From the NCBI RefSeq assembly GCF_000622005.1, contig NZ_JHWV01000007.1, positions 92,732-156,731 on the forward strand: a stretch of DNA of 64,000 nt. Direction: 5' to 3'. Within the stretch, counting starts at the first letter, position 1, and every line of letters begins with the position of its first letter. Below the pieces are notes generated by a model. The model was not told the DNA's origin. It saw only the letters and a list, made by a program, of their open reading frames with translations, and ran no database searches. Below are positions 39,774 to 49,915 of this stretch, piece by piece. Made by a program: the position numbers and the translations under genes. This DNA comes from Anaerovibrio sp. RM50 (GTDB lineage Bacteria > Bacillota > Negativicutes > Selenomonadales > Selenomonadaceae).

Positions 39774-41105
39774 TTATCTCCCAACCCTTGAACGTATCTT
39801 TTCAACTATCTCAGCCATTTCCAAGTGCAGTATTACCGGTTCAGTAAATGGATTAAGCACAATACCAAAAATTCTATTTTTATAAAATTGTGCAATTTCA
39901 AGAATTTCCAAAAAATGCTTTGCCACCTTGGAATATTGATTTTCATATTCTCCCATAACTTCTACACTGGAAAAAACAGGGATAAAATCGTCTTCTCCAT
40001 TTGAGATAATTACTGGAACCAGGCGAACAGGTTCTTCATTTGTAAATTCCATACCTACCAAAGAATCCAAATTGTCACCTGCCATTTGTATAATTTTATT
40101 CAAGGATGTCTGATCCTTACTACCTGATATCGCATTGCATGGTATCCAAACATTACTATCTCTCAAAACTGCCAATAAATTCCAAAAACTATCATCCGTA
40201 TTCCAATATTTATATTTTCTGATAGCTTCCCTTAAAAGCGCTCCATCAGATAATTCTTCTTCAGAAAGCTTTTTTCCTTTTCCTCTGTATAAAATCCACA
40301 TTTCATCAACAACTTCATAGAAGCGGTTTACTATAGTAATCATTTCTTCTGGTAAATTATTTCGGCACTCAGCCACTAATTCATCCGGAATACCATAATA
40401 GGCTTCAGCAATACTTCCAGCTATACATGCCAATGTATCTGTATCACCGCCAAGGGAAATGGTTGTTCTAATTACATCTTCAAAATCTTCACCTTCCAAA
40501 AAAGCCGTTATAGCTTCTGGTACTGACCTTTGACAGGTTTCATCATGATGATAGTTTGGCCTGATTTCATCACATGTACGGGATAAATCATACCCTATAA
40601 CATCTGTAACAAATGATTTTATTTCAACCTTATCTTTTCCATCCAGAGCCAAATAAATTGAACCAGCTACAGCCTGAGCTCCTTTTATTCCTTCCGGATG
40701 ATTATGAGTTACTTCTGCTGTCAGGCGAGCTAATTTCATGGCTTCTTCCAAACTGGTCGCAAGCCAGCCGGCAGCTAATACCCGCATTGCAGAACCGTTG
40801 CCAAAGCTGTTGTAGGGCTGAGGATTATCGGCTTCAAGCCATCTGCTAAACATGGCTCCATAACCTGCATTTGGATAATCACTGCCCCAATTTTGCATAG
40901 AGGCAATCAGAGCCTGTTTTAATTCCTCATCAGAATCAAATTCATCATAAACATAATCAAGCAGCACCTCAGCCACTGCCACAGTCATCACAGTATCATC
41001 GGTAAAATTTGACTTATCGCAAAAAAGCGGAAAATCTTTCGTCTTATTTCCTCTGTCAAACTCATAAGGAGCACCAATCATATCGCCTAAAATTGCACCA
41101 TACAT
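39774..41105 (-). CDS. ADP-ribosylglycohydrolase (DraG-like) fused to an SseB-like domain
   Basis: 443 residues from the ATG at 41105 (GGAGG seven bases upstream). Residues 1-260 are a DraG/ADP-ribosylglycohydrolase domain: LGDMIGAPYE, FTDDTVMTVAVAE (metal Asp pair), 'GNGSAMRV' and SLGGDTDTLACIAGSI (second metal site). All metal-ligand motifs are intact. Residues about 300-440 match the SseB N-terminal fold (VPVIISNGEDDFIPVFSS, GIVLNPFTEPVILHLE). It should remove ADP-ribose from a protein or nucleic acid; the SseB-like part may recruit the target. The macro-domain gene lies directly upstream. Confidence 0.85.
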   Translation of the reverse strand: MYGAILGDMIGAPYEFDRGNKTKDFPLFCDKSNFTDDTVMTVAVAEVLLDYVYDEFDSDEELKQALIASMQNWGSDYPNAGYGAMFSRWLEADNPQPYNSFGNGSAMRVLAAGWLATSLEEAMKLARLTAEVTHNHPEGIKGAQAVAGSIYLALDGKDKVEIKSFVTDVIGYDLSRTCDEIRPNYHHDETCQRSVPEAITAFLEGEDFEDVIRTTISLGGDTDTLACIAGSIAEAYYGIPDELVAECRNNLPEEMITIVNRFYEVVDEMWILYRGKGKKLSEEELSDGALLREAIRKYKYWNTDDSFWNLLAVLRDSNVWIPCNAISGSKDQTSLNKIIQMAGDNLDSLVGMEFTNEEPVRLVPVIISNGEDDFIPVFSSVEVMGEYENQYSKVAKHFLEILEIAQFYKNRIFGIVLNPFTEPVILHLEMAEIVEKIRSRVGR

Positions 41106-41217
41106 ATATATTCCTCCTTCAAAATCACCATTCCAATTCTTTTGATGGTCAAATATTATCAAAATAATTTATCTATATGGTATCCTGTCAGGCGACATTT
41201 TGGTGAGCTATCAAAGC

Positions 41218-42204
41218 CTAGCAGCCCAATGTTGATTCCCCTTTTTCAAACAGGACCTGATTTATGGTATCGATATCGTATTTCCCGTGTCTGATAAAAT
41301 ATTCAATGATTACGTCGCTCACGTTGCTATGGGAAAAGGCATAGCCAGCACGGGCCAGCAGATTACTGGTTTCAGCCAAATCCAGCTCCAAGGCTATGGC
41401 CAAAGCGTAAACAGTGGCTTTTTTCGGCTTGTAATCCTTATTTTTCCGTATTTTTGCGAAATGCTGACGATTAATATTGGCCCTTTTATACACCTGGTGA
41501 TCCTTCTTGCCCTGGGCATCAATAATTTTAAACAAGGCTTCCGAGAAGGTCTCTGTCATATTATCCAGCATTTCCTCCAAAGAACGGGAATCCGTGCCGC
41601 TTCTACCATAGAGAGCCGCCTCCCGCTCCCGTCTGCGTCGATTACCATCACGGTGTTCCTGGGACAGGTGCTCATCCACATAAACTTCATCAATGTAATT
41701 CTGCACATCATAAAAAAGGCTGCTGGAAATTTTGAAGGACTCCCGATCGAACATCACCATATAAACATCCAAATCATGCTTATCAATAAACTCCCGAATT
41801 GCCCTGGTGGCAGTGGCAATGGCAATCTCCGCTGGACAGCCGAATATACCGGCAGAAATCAAAGGAAAGGCTATGGAGCTGCATTCATGGTCTGCTGCAA
41901 GCTGGAGAGAATTTTGATAACAGCTGGCCAACATATCCCGTTCCCCCTGTTTTCCGTCCTGCCAGACCGGGCCAACGGTGTGTATTACATATTTTGCCAA
42001 AAGATTATAGCCAGGGGTGATATAGGCTTTTCCCGTGGCAATATCCCCAATCTTTTGCCGGGCAACCAGCAGCTCCGGACCCGCCGCTTGGTGAATGGCC
42101 CTGTCCACGCCGCCCCCCACTATAGCTCTTGGATTGGCCGAATTAACAACAGCATCCACCTGCATTTTTGTTATATCGTTTCTGACAATTTCCAAAGGCA
42201 TCAC
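41218..42204 (-). CDS. Macro-domain protein with C-terminal helical HTH-like region
   Basis: 328 residues. Residues 1-175 form a macro domain of the ADP-ribose/O-acetyl-ADP-ribose hydrolase type: VDAVVNSANPRAIVGGGVDR (adenine and ribose loops), 'YVIHTVGPVW', SIAFPLISAGIFGCP (phosphate loop). A charged linker (RDGNRRRREREAALYG) leads to an all-helical C-terminus (about 215-328) that looks like a DNA- or RNA-binding HTH (HQVYKRANINRQHFAKIRKN, 'TVYALAIALELDLAETSNLL'). GTG 42204 or ATG 42201 may start it (AGGAG upstream). With the neighbouring DraG it forms an ADP-ribose-handling pair. Confidence 0.85.
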   Translation of the reverse strand: MMPLEIVRNDITKMQVDAVVNSANPRAIVGGGVDRAIHQAAGPELLVARQKIGDIATGKAYITPGYNLLAKYVIHTVGPVWQDGKQGERDMLASCYQNSLQLAADHECSSIAFPLISAGIFGCPAEIAIATATRAIREFIDKHDLDVYMVMFDRESFKISSSLFYDVQNYIDEVYVDEHLSQEHRDGNRRRREREAALYGRSGTDSRSLEEMLDNMTETFSEALFKIIDAQGKKDHQVYKRANINRQHFAKIRKNKDYKPKKATVYALAIALELDLAETSNLLARAGYAFSHSNVSDVIIEYFIRHGKYDIDTINQVLFEKGESTLGC

Positions 42205-42305
42205 AGATCAACTCCTGTCAAAATACTACTTTATCATTCAACAGCCCCAGCAAATATTCCTTCACCAGCCATACCAATATTAGCAAAAAATCAATTGCCA
42301 TAAGA

Positions 42306-42335
42306 AAAGTCCTGCCACCACAAAGCGACAGGACC
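42306..42335 (-). terminator. Terminator of the sensor-kinase locus
   Basis: Minus-strand GTCCTG ... GCAGGAC followed by TTTTCTT, about 45 bp after the kinase stop. Confidence 0.7.
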
Positions 42336-42380
42336 CTACCTTAAATAACAGCGTCTATGTTCAACATTATCGTTGGACCC

Positions 42381-45176
42381 TTAACCCAAAATTTTCAAAA
42401 TTCCCTCGTAATCCAGCTGGTCAGCAGCAGCCTTAAGCCTGCAGTAAAGCTCCTCATAATCCTCTGGAATTTTGTATTCCTCCATTTCGACGAAAATATC
42501 CTCCAGGCGGTTACCATCCATATCATCAGCAGCAGCCCGGATTTCCTCAATTACTCCCTCCAGCAGCTCCGGATCAGCCTCTGGCTTGTCCTCGTCCTCC
42601 TTGAAGGCAAATACCTCTGCCAATGGTTCCTTGAAGCTCCTGAATTTCGCCATAAATTCCCCGTTATGGGCCTGAATATAATTCAGATCATCAGCTTTTC
42701 CCGCATCCTCAAGCTTTTGGGCCTCATCCCCAAATTCCATGGCACCGATTAGCCGGGCTGAGCTCTTTAAAGCATGAACCTTGGTGGTGTAATCCTTAAT
42801 ATTGCCATCCTCATAGTAGCCCTCTATCTCTGCGGCCCTATCATCCAGGGATTCGTAGAATACCCGCAGCAATGGCAGATATGCCTCCATGTCGCCACTG
42901 TTTTGGATTCCAAGCTTCAGATCAATCCAGTCCTGCCCCTGCAGTGGTGCCAGCAGCTCCGAAAGCTCAGCAGTGTTTCCTGCCTCCGCCCCCGCCATAT
43001 TGCCTTTGTCTGTCTCCTTTACTGTCGCTGTTGCTGACCTAGTCTCCGGCTTAGTATCCACTTGCTGGGCTTTCCCAATTTTCTCCTTCGGCAAATAATT
43101 TATCAGCATATCCTCCAGCTTGCCTGAATCAATTGGCTTGGTAAGATAATCGCTAAAGCCCTCCTCAATGTACCTCTCCCTTGATCCGGAAATAGCATTG
43201 GCCGTGAGACAGACGGCAATGGTGTTCTGATTGATATTGCCATTTTGCTCCCTCAGCTCATGGAGTGTTTCTATACCATCCTTCCCCGGCATCATGTGGT
43301 CAAGGAAAATAATATCATACTTTTTATCCTGGGTAAGCAAAAGTGCCTCGTCCCCATCATCGGCCGTATCCACCTGCACCTGGGTTTTCTTCAGCAGACT
43401 CTTAAATACCATCAGATTCATTTGATTGTCATCCACCACCAGAACCTGGGCATCAGGGGCAACGAATTTCTCCTGATAAAAGTTGCGCTCTTTAATCAGG
43501 GCCTGATAAGCGGCCTCATAATTTCCCAGTGGCTCCCAATTAATTACCCTTTGCTCCAGATAGAAATAGAATTTCGTCCCATGGCCATAATCGCTTTCCA
43601 CCTGGATTGTACTGCCCATCATATTTAACAGATTAAGGGTAATGGCCATGCCGAGACCGGTGCCCTCCACCTTACGATTGCGTTTTTCCTCAATGCGCTC
43701 AAATTTTTCAAAGAGCTTCTTCAGATCCTCCGGCTTTATGCCAATACCAGTATCCTTTACTGCCACATACAAACGCACACCGTCCGGATTGTCTGCAATC
43801 CTCTCAAAACCCAATGTGAAGGTCACGGAACCCTTTTCCGTATACTTCACCCCATTGGTCAGGATATTGGTAATTACCTGCTTAATCCGCACCTCATCAC
43901 CGTACAAATTCTTTGGAGTGTTAGGGTCAAAATCCAGAGAAATAGTAAGGCCCTTGGCATCTGCCCTGGTCTGCACCATATTTACCAGATCATTGAGCAC
44001 TGATGACAAATCGTACTCCACTGGAATAATCTCCAGCTTGCCGGCCTCAATTTTTGAAAAGTCCAGAATATCGTTAATAATTCCCAGAAGGGTATTCCCT
44101 GCGCTTTTTATGCTGCTTGCATAGGCGAGAATATTATTGTCCTGACATTCCCGCAATATCATCTCGTTCATTCCCAGCACTGCATTAATAGGGGTTCGGA
44201 TTTCATGGGACATATTGGCAAGGAAACCGCTCTTGGCCTTGGAGGCTTCCTCTGCCAATGCCTTGGCATGTCTGAGCTCCTCCCCCTCGTATATCTTGCC
44301 CCAAACATAGAATACATAGGCAGAGCCCAGGGCCACCAGCAGCATCAGCAAGCCAAATACCCAAACTACCAAAAGCTTCAGATTGCCTATGCCCTCAGCA
44401 GCCTTTTCCAGGGGTACAAAGCCCACCACCAGATAATCCGTGTTTGGAACCTCTGCCTCAAAAAGCATAGTGTCCCCCCGTTTGGTGTAGAAATTGTGGG
44501 CAACCGCTACAGAAACCTCCATTTCCCTGTGCATGGAGTGATAATAATTCTCCACTTCCCAGCTTTTTATAAAGTCCACATCTTCCGGACTGGTCCGTGC
44601 AAAGGGAACAACTACTTCACCATCACGGGTTATTACACACATCTTGCCAATATCATCGTAACAGCTGATAGAAAATCTTTCAGCAATGGACCTGGTTGGA
44701 TAAAACCGATAAAGAACATATTTAATATTCTTTCCGTGAAATACCGGACAGGTAAACAAAATGCCCCCGCCTGACACGAAGGTTATGGCATTATTTCCCC
44801 GGAAGGAGGTCTGTATTCCATCATAGGTCTGCAGAGACATACTATCCCCATACAGAGCACGACCATCAATGGACAACAACCCCTGCTTAACTCCATTGCT
44901 GCCCAATGTTGTTGGTATATGGTGCTCTATATCATCAGGATTTTCCTCGATTTTTTGGGCAATATATGAAAGGATTTCCAATTCGGCACTAAACTTTTCC
45001 GAGGTCTGATAGGACAAGGTCTCCGCCTGACGCCTTGTCTGGTTCTCCGTATAACGTACCAGCAGCTCCCCCATTCTTTGATAGAACAGCCAGCCCACCA
45101 GCAGCAGTATGGCAGCCAAACAGAGAGAGGCCAAAATATTGGTTTTCTTTTCCTTGAAAAATACGCTATTACTCAT
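42381..45176 (-). CDS. Hybrid histidine kinase (HisKA-HATPase-REC-HPt) with extracytoplasmic sensor
   Basis: 931 residues from the ATG at 45176 (GGGAG upstream), overlapping the BMP-protein stop by eight bases. Two membrane helices (about 12-32 and 262-285) enclose a Cache-like sensor domain. The kinase has SHEIRTPINAVLG (phospho-His near residue 324) and intact N, G1 and G2 boxes (DTGIGIKPED, GTGLGMAI). It is followed by a receiver (VLVVDDNQMNLM, FLDHMMPGKDG, Asp near 626) and a C-terminal HPt domain (KVHALKSSARLIG, His near 800). It holds a full internal phosphorelay. Close paralogue of the kinase at 47.4-49.9 kb. Confidence 0.93.
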   Translation of the reverse strand: MSNSVFFKEKKTNILASLCLAAILLLVGWLFYQRMGELLVRYTENQTRRQAETLSYQTSEKFSAELEILSYIAQKIEENPDDIEHHIPTTLGSNGVKQGLLSIDGRALYGDSMSLQTYDGIQTSFRGNNAITFVSGGGILFTCPVFHGKNIKYVLYRFYPTRSIAERFSISCYDDIGKMCVITRDGEVVVPFARTSPEDVDFIKSWEVENYYHSMHREMEVSVAVAHNFYTKRGDTMLFEAEVPNTDYLVVGFVPLEKAAEGIGNLKLLVVWVFGLLMLLVALGSAYVFYVWGKIYEGEELRHAKALAEEASKAKSGFLANMSHEIRTPINAVLGMNEMILRECQDNNILAYASSIKSAGNTLLGIINDILDFSKIEAGKLEIIPVEYDLSSVLNDLVNMVQTRADAKGLTISLDFDPNTPKNLYGDEVRIKQVITNILTNGVKYTEKGSVTFTLGFERIADNPDGVRLYVAVKDTGIGIKPEDLKKLFEKFERIEEKRNRKVEGTGLGMAITLNLLNMMGSTIQVESDYGHGTKFYFYLEQRVINWEPLGNYEAAYQALIKERNFYQEKFVAPDAQVLVVDDNQMNLMVFKSLLKKTQVQVDTADDGDEALLLTQDKKYDIIFLDHMMPGKDGIETLHELREQNGNINQNTIAVCLTANAISGSRERYIEEGFSDYLTKPIDSGKLEDMLINYLPKEKIGKAQQVDTKPETRSATATVKETDKGNMAGAEAGNTAELSELLAPLQGQDWIDLKLGIQNSGDMEAYLPLLRVFYESLDDRAAEIEGYYEDGNIKDYTTKVHALKSSARLIGAMEFGDEAQKLEDAGKADDLNYIQAHNGEFMAKFRSFKEPLAEVFAFKEDEDKPEADPELLEGVIEEIRAAADDMDGNRLEDIFVEMEEYKIPEDYEELYCRLKAAADQLDYEGILKILG

Positions 45177-46266
45177 ATATTTCAACTCCCTCTGCATACC
45201 ATTCCATACCGGTAAACAGCTCACGGTCACTTATGGTTTCATCCTCAGCGCAACGGAGTTTTCCCTCATTGTCGTAAATCACCCCTGAAAAAACATCCCG
45301 TTTTTTTTCTATCCGGTCCTGTTCACGTTCCAGCAACAATCTTGTATCTTTGCTCACCAGATGGGACAAAGGATATAATTTTACTCCCCCTGAGTAAAAA
45401 TCAAACCAATAGGTGTCGGACATTTTTGCCCTGCCGCTGAGGTAGTCACCCAGCAATTTTCCGTAAATAATCTTCCAATCGTACACAGCCGCCGTCAGAA
45501 AGCGCTCTGAAAACTGCTCATAAACGCTGTCATAGCCAATACTGTACAACCCCAGGGCTTCCGCTTCACGTACTGCGTATGGCTTATCTTCATGGTAGGT
45601 TATTACATCAGCCCCCTTGGAAGCCAGAAAACGCACACTTTCCCTTTCCTTGACCTGATCATCCCAGCTGCCGGTAAAGCGTACAAGAAGACGTGCATCG
45701 GGATTAGCAGTCCGCATTCCCAGGGCAAAGGCATTTATGGATTGACTGGTCTGGGAATTTGGCATGGCCGATACATAGCCAAGTATCCCCGTTCTGCTCT
45801 CACATCCCGCCACTATACCAGCCAAATAGCGGGCCTGATAAATCCGTCCCAAATAGGTAGCACGATTTTTCTCTGTACCCTGTCCGGAAATACAAAAGAA
45901 GGCCACATCAGGATTATCACGGGCTATAATACCTGCATAATCACCGTAGCCAAAGGAAGACAGAAAAATAACATTTGCCCCTTCATCAATCATGCTCTTA
46001 ACAGCTCTTATAACAGCTTGGCCCTGCTCAGGCACATTATCACGAATCAGCAGCTTGCAGCCATTTTTGTCACAGGCATCAACAAGGCCGTCATAATGAT
46101 TCGAATTCCAGCCCAGATCTATTTTTGACCCTACCAAGACTGCCCCCACTATGGTATGTTTTTCATTTTTGGGCAATTCAAAGCTCCTTATTACCACCAC
46201 AATGGCAACAATAATGAGCGCAGCCAAAATAATTGGAGTAAACCGCATGAACCATTCCTTATTCAT
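45169..46266 (-). CDS. BMP-family binding protein with N-terminal membrane anchor (copy 1)
   Basis: 365 residues. An uncleaved-looking hydrophobic helix (about 8-26) without a lipobox anchors a PnrA/BMP-type periplasmic binding domain (IVGAVLVGSKIDLGWNSNHY, 'IFLSSFGYGDYA', 'RIYQARYLAGIVAG', 'FALGMRTANPDARLLVRFTG'). BMP proteins usually deliver nucleosides to ABC transporters, but no ABC gene is nearby. Instead the next gene overlaps it and encodes a hybrid sensor kinase. A ligand-presenting co-sensor role is inferred. The ligand is unknown. Confidence 0.87.
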   Translation of the reverse strand: MNKEWFMRFTPIILAALIIVAIVVVIRSFELPKNEKHTIVGAVLVGSKIDLGWNSNHYDGLVDACDKNGCKLLIRDNVPEQGQAVIRAVKSMIDEGANVIFLSSFGYGDYAGIIARDNPDVAFFCISGQGTEKNRATYLGRIYQARYLAGIVAGCESRTGILGYVSAMPNSQTSQSINAFALGMRTANPDARLLVRFTGSWDDQVKERESVRFLASKGADVITYHEDKPYAVREAEALGLYSIGYDSVYEQFSERFLTAAVYDWKIIYGKLLGDYLSGRAKMSDTYWFDFYSGGVKLYPLSHLVSKDTRLLLEREQDRIEKKRDVFSGVIYDNEGKLRCAEDETISDRELFTGMEWYAEGVEIYE

Positions 46267-47350
46267 CGACAGTCACACCCTCCACATACCAATCAAATTT
46301 GTTAAGCATTTCCTCATCTGACATGGATTCGCCTTCGTAGACCCGAAGCTGACCCTGATTATCCCTAATAGGGCCATAAAAAACATCAAATTCCCGGCTG
46401 ACCAGTCTGTCCTCTGCCTTCCTAACCTCAGCTTCAGTGCCCGGCTTAACATTTTTCGTGAGGGGTGAAATGGAAACTATACCATCCTCCATTTTCATCC
46501 ACACATTTCTGCCATGAAACTTGCCCTGAAGGCATTTCGTAAGCTCCTGACGGTAATAGGCATCCCATTTCCACACACAGGCTGTCAAATATGTATCTGG
46601 TAAGGCACTGGCATTGTCCATATTATAGTCAATGGACCACACCCCGCGATTGTCTGCTTCCATGTTGACCTGGAGAGAATTCGTATGCTTGGCAACTACA
46701 TCAATAGGATAACGATCCAATAAATCTGCACAGGCTTTTCCCGCGATGCCATCATCTATCCATGACTTACAAAATTTCACATGGATTTGGGCATCGGGAC
46801 GAACACTGCGCACTCCCAAAGCAAAGGCATTAATTCCCCGATTTACCTGTGAAATAGGAAAAGCGGCCACAAATCCAACATGGCCGGTTTCCGTTCTCAT
46901 GCCCGCCACAATGCCGGAAAGATAACGGGCCTGATACATTCTGCCGAAAAATGATGAAAAATTACCACCATATCCCGTTCCGGAACACTGGAGAAAATAG
47001 ACATTTGGGTAGGCTTGAGCTGCTTTTTCCATGGATGCCCCATGATCACTGGAAGTACCAATGACAATCTCGCAACCCTCTTTTTCAATGAGCTTCACAA
47101 TATCATTGTAGCAATCCTTGCCTATGCGGGTGAAATAAACTGGCTCAATGGGCAGTTCCTTCTTTACAGCTTCCAGGGCCTCATAATGGGTCTGATTATA
47201 GCTTCGATCATCATAAGAACCAGAAAGCATTACCCCCACCCTGGTGGTTCTGGCCATCATATCATCATTCTTCGGATCATCATTTATAAGCAGGATACCA
47301 GCAACGGCGGATACCAAAACAACGAAAACCACCATGATTATTTTTCTCAT
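46259..47350 (-). CDS. BMP-family binding protein with N-terminal membrane anchor (copy 2)
   Basis: 363 residues, a tandem paralogue of the preceding entry with the same layout: a short N-terminal hydrophobic helix (about 4-23, no lipobox Cys), then RVGVMLSGSYDDRSYNQTHY, 'IVIGTSSDHGASMEK', 'RMYQARYLSGIVAGMRTETG' and 'NAFALGVRSVRPDAQIHVKF'. Its stop overlaps the start of copy 1 by eight bases and it starts 12 bp after the second hybrid kinase. Tandem duplication followed by divergence of the ligand site is likely. Confidence 0.87.
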   Translation of the reverse strand: MRKIIMVVFVVLVSAVAGILLINDDPKNDDMMARTTRVGVMLSGSYDDRSYNQTHYEALEAVKKELPIEPVYFTRIGKDCYNDIVKLIEKEGCEIVIGTSSDHGASMEKAAQAYPNVYFLQCSGTGYGGNFSSFFGRMYQARYLSGIVAGMRTETGHVGFVAAFPISQVNRGINAFALGVRSVRPDAQIHVKFCKSWIDDGIAGKACADLLDRYPIDVVAKHTNSLQVNMEADNRGVWSIDYNMDNASALPDTYLTACVWKWDAYYRQELTKCLQGKFHGRNVWMKMEDGIVSISPLTKNVKPGTEAEVRKAEDRLVSREFDVFYGPIRDNQGQLRVYEGESMSDEEMLNKFDWYVEGVTVDE

Positions 47351-47362
47351 AGGCTGGTCCCC

Positions 47363-49897
47363 CTAACTTAAAAGCTTCAAAATCCCCTCATAATCCAGCT
47401 GAGCAGTAGCAGCCTTTAGTTTGTTGTAAAGCTCCGCTTGAGCCTCGGGAATTTTGTACTCCTCCATCTCTGCAAAAATATCCTCCAAACGGTCACCGTC
47501 CATATCCTCGGCGGCGGCCCGTATTTCCTCAATTACACCCTCCAGCAGCTCTGCATCAGCCAATGGCTTGTCCTCAGCCTCCTGAGTGGCAAAAACCTCC
47601 CCCAAAGGCTCCTTAAAGCTTCTGTATTTCTCCATAAAATCCCGGTGATGGCCACGGATATACTCCATATCCTCAGCTTTTCCCGCATTTTCCAGCTTTT
47701 GGGCCTCTTCACCAAAGTCCGTGGCCCCAATAAGGCGGGCGGAGCTCTTTAATGCATGGACCTTAATGGTGTAATCCTTAATATTCCCGGACTGATAATA
47801 TTCCTCTATCTCATTGGCTTTCTCATCCATGGATTCATAGAATATTTCCAGTAGGGGCATATATGCCTCCAAATCACCGCTATTTTGAATCCCCAGGGAA
47901 ATATCTATCCAGTCCTGATCCTGAAGTGGGGCCAGCTTTTCCGGGATTTCCGTATTTTCCGCTGGCGCAGTATTATCCCATATATTTTCCTCATCACTGA
48001 TCTCATGGATTTTTTCAGTTGGGAGATAGGCCAACAGCATATCCTCCAGCTTCACAGAATTTACCGGTTTGGAGAGATAATCAGTAAAGCCGGCGGCAAG
48101 ATACTCCTCCCTGGCCCCTGCAATGGCATTGGCAGTAAGGCAGATAATCGGAGTGGCAATATTTAGTCCCCCCATCTCAGCCCGCATTTCATGCAATGTT
48201 TCGATACCATCCATGCCCGGCATCATGTGATCCAGGAAAACCATGTCATATTTCTTGTCCTTGGCCAGAGAGAAGGCTTCATAGCCATCATTTGCCATAT
48301 CAATCTGTACCTTTGTCTGCTTCAGCAGGCTCTTGAACACCATGAGATTCATTGGATTGTCATCCACCACCAGAATCGTTGCCTCCGGTGCCGTAAATCT
48401 CTCACGGTAGTTCCGATGTTCCAAAGCCAATGTACGGGCATAGGACTCCCAATCCCCCAAAGGCTCCCAGTCAATAACATTCTGCTCCAGCTGGAAGAAG
48501 AAGTTTGAGCCTTCGCCATAAATGCTTTCCACCTGTAAAGTAGTACCCATTAATTCCAACAGCTTTTGGGTAATGGACAGCCCCAGACCGGAGCCTTCCA
48601 CATTGCGGTTGCGCCTTTTGTCCATCCGTTCAAACTTTAGGAATAGCCTGTCCATGTCCTCAGGCTTAATGCCAATACCAGTATCCTTTACTGATACACA
48701 GAGCAATACCTTGTCCTCATCATTTTCAACCGCCTTAAAGCCCACTGAAAAAGTCACACTTCCCTTTTCTGTGTACTTCACTGCATTTGTCAGTAAATTG
48801 GAAAGGATCTGCCTTATACGGACTTCATCCCCCCACAATACCCTTGGTATATCCTGGTCAAAATCAAGGGAAATCTCCAATCCCTTTTCATCTGCCCGCT
48901 GCTTCACCATATTTACCACATCATTGAGCACAACTGACAGATCATACTCATCGGAAATAATTTCTATTTTTCCCGATTCAATTTTTGAGAAATCCAAAAT
49001 GTCGTTAACAAGGCCCAGCAGCATATTTCCGGCGATTTTTACGTTTTCCGAATAATTGATGATATTCTCGTCATTACATTCCCGCAAAATCACCTCATTC
49101 ATGCCAAGAATAGTATTGATTGGGGTGCGGATCTCATGGGACATATTTGACAAAAACTCACTTTTTGCCTGGGACACCTTCTCCTGAGCCTCAACCTTTT
49201 GCATGGATTCCAGCATACCCTGCCGATATCTTTCCAGCTCACCTTTGAATACAAATGTATGAATCAGTTTGGTTCCCATCATAAAGCCTATGGAATACAA
49301 CGGCAGCAACGGATATTGCAGCTGAATAAGCAGCATAAAGCCCACCACCAGGCCAAAGAGGAATATGGCCCTATAACGGATTTTAGCTGCACTGTCCGCC
49401 TGCATCATTGCCTTAAAGGCATAGGCCGAAGTCAAAAACAGCAGTACAATCTGGAATGCCAGCTGTATATGTCTTGCCAAACCAGCCTGATACGTACCAC
49501 TGTCATCAAACCAGAACAAAATTGGGTTAAAGAAATTCACTGCGGTGACTGCCACAACCACCACAAAGAAAATCTGCCCCGTATAAGACATGATACGTCC
49601 GAAAATATTTTCCGCAGCCAAATACTTTACCACGTACTGGGTCCATAGCATTACATCCAGGGCCATGGCAATATAATATATTACCGTATCAAAATAGAGC
49701 CAGCTGACCATGTGATTGCTGTCCAGAATCCCCCACATTATGTCGGTGGTATAGTACAGCAAAATACCATATAACAGTTTTTTGTAGGTCCCTAGGGCAG
49801 GAATGCTCTGTCTCTCATCACGGTTAAACAAAATATCATAGTTTACAATAAGAAGATCAGCTGCAGCAATCAATCCAATTAAAGCATAATAGAACAT
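47363..49897 (-). CDS. Hybrid histidine kinase (multi-TM N-terminus, HisKA-HATPase-REC-HPt)
   Basis: 844 residues. The first ~220 residues are seven or so hydrophobic helices rather than a periplasmic sensor domain. Then come SHEIRTPINTILG (His near residue 253), kinase boxes DTGIGIKPED and GSGLGLSI, a receiver (ILVVDDNPMNLM, FLDHMMPGMDG, Asp near 555) and an HPt domain (KVHALKSSARLIG, His near 713). From HisKA onward it is closely similar to the kinase at 42.4-45.2 kb, so the two arose by duplication and acquired different input domains. Confidence 0.93.
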   Translation of the reverse strand: MFYYALIGLIAAADLLIVNYDILFNRDERQSIPALGTYKKLLYGILLYYTTDIMWGILDSNHMVSWLYFDTVIYYIAMALDVMLWTQYVVKYLAAENIFGRIMSYTGQIFFVVVVAVTAVNFFNPILFWFDDSGTYQAGLARHIQLAFQIVLLFLTSAYAFKAMMQADSAAKIRYRAIFLFGLVVGFMLLIQLQYPLLPLYSIGFMMGTKLIHTFVFKGELERYRQGMLESMQKVEAQEKVSQAKSEFLSNMSHEIRTPINTILGMNEVILRECNDENIINYSENVKIAGNMLLGLVNDILDFSKIESGKIEIISDEYDLSVVLNDVVNMVKQRADEKGLEISLDFDQDIPRVLWGDEVRIRQILSNLLTNAVKYTEKGSVTFSVGFKAVENDEDKVLLCVSVKDTGIGIKPEDMDRLFLKFERMDKRRNRNVEGSGLGLSITQKLLELMGTTLQVESIYGEGSNFFFQLEQNVIDWEPLGDWESYARTLALEHRNYRERFTAPEATILVVDDNPMNLMVFKSLLKQTKVQIDMANDGYEAFSLAKDKKYDMVFLDHMMPGMDGIETLHEMRAEMGGLNIATPIICLTANAIAGAREEYLAAGFTDYLSKPVNSVKLEDMLLAYLPTEKIHEISDEENIWDNTAPAENTEIPEKLAPLQDQDWIDISLGIQNSGDLEAYMPLLEIFYESMDEKANEIEEYYQSGNIKDYTIKVHALKSSARLIGATDFGEEAQKLENAGKAEDMEYIRGHHRDFMEKYRSFKEPLGEVFATQEAEDKPLADAELLEGVIEEIRAAAEDMDGDRLEDIFAEMEEYKIPEAQAELYNKLKAATAQLDYEGILKLLS

Positions 49898-49915
49898 GGT
49901 GATTGTCCCCTTTAA

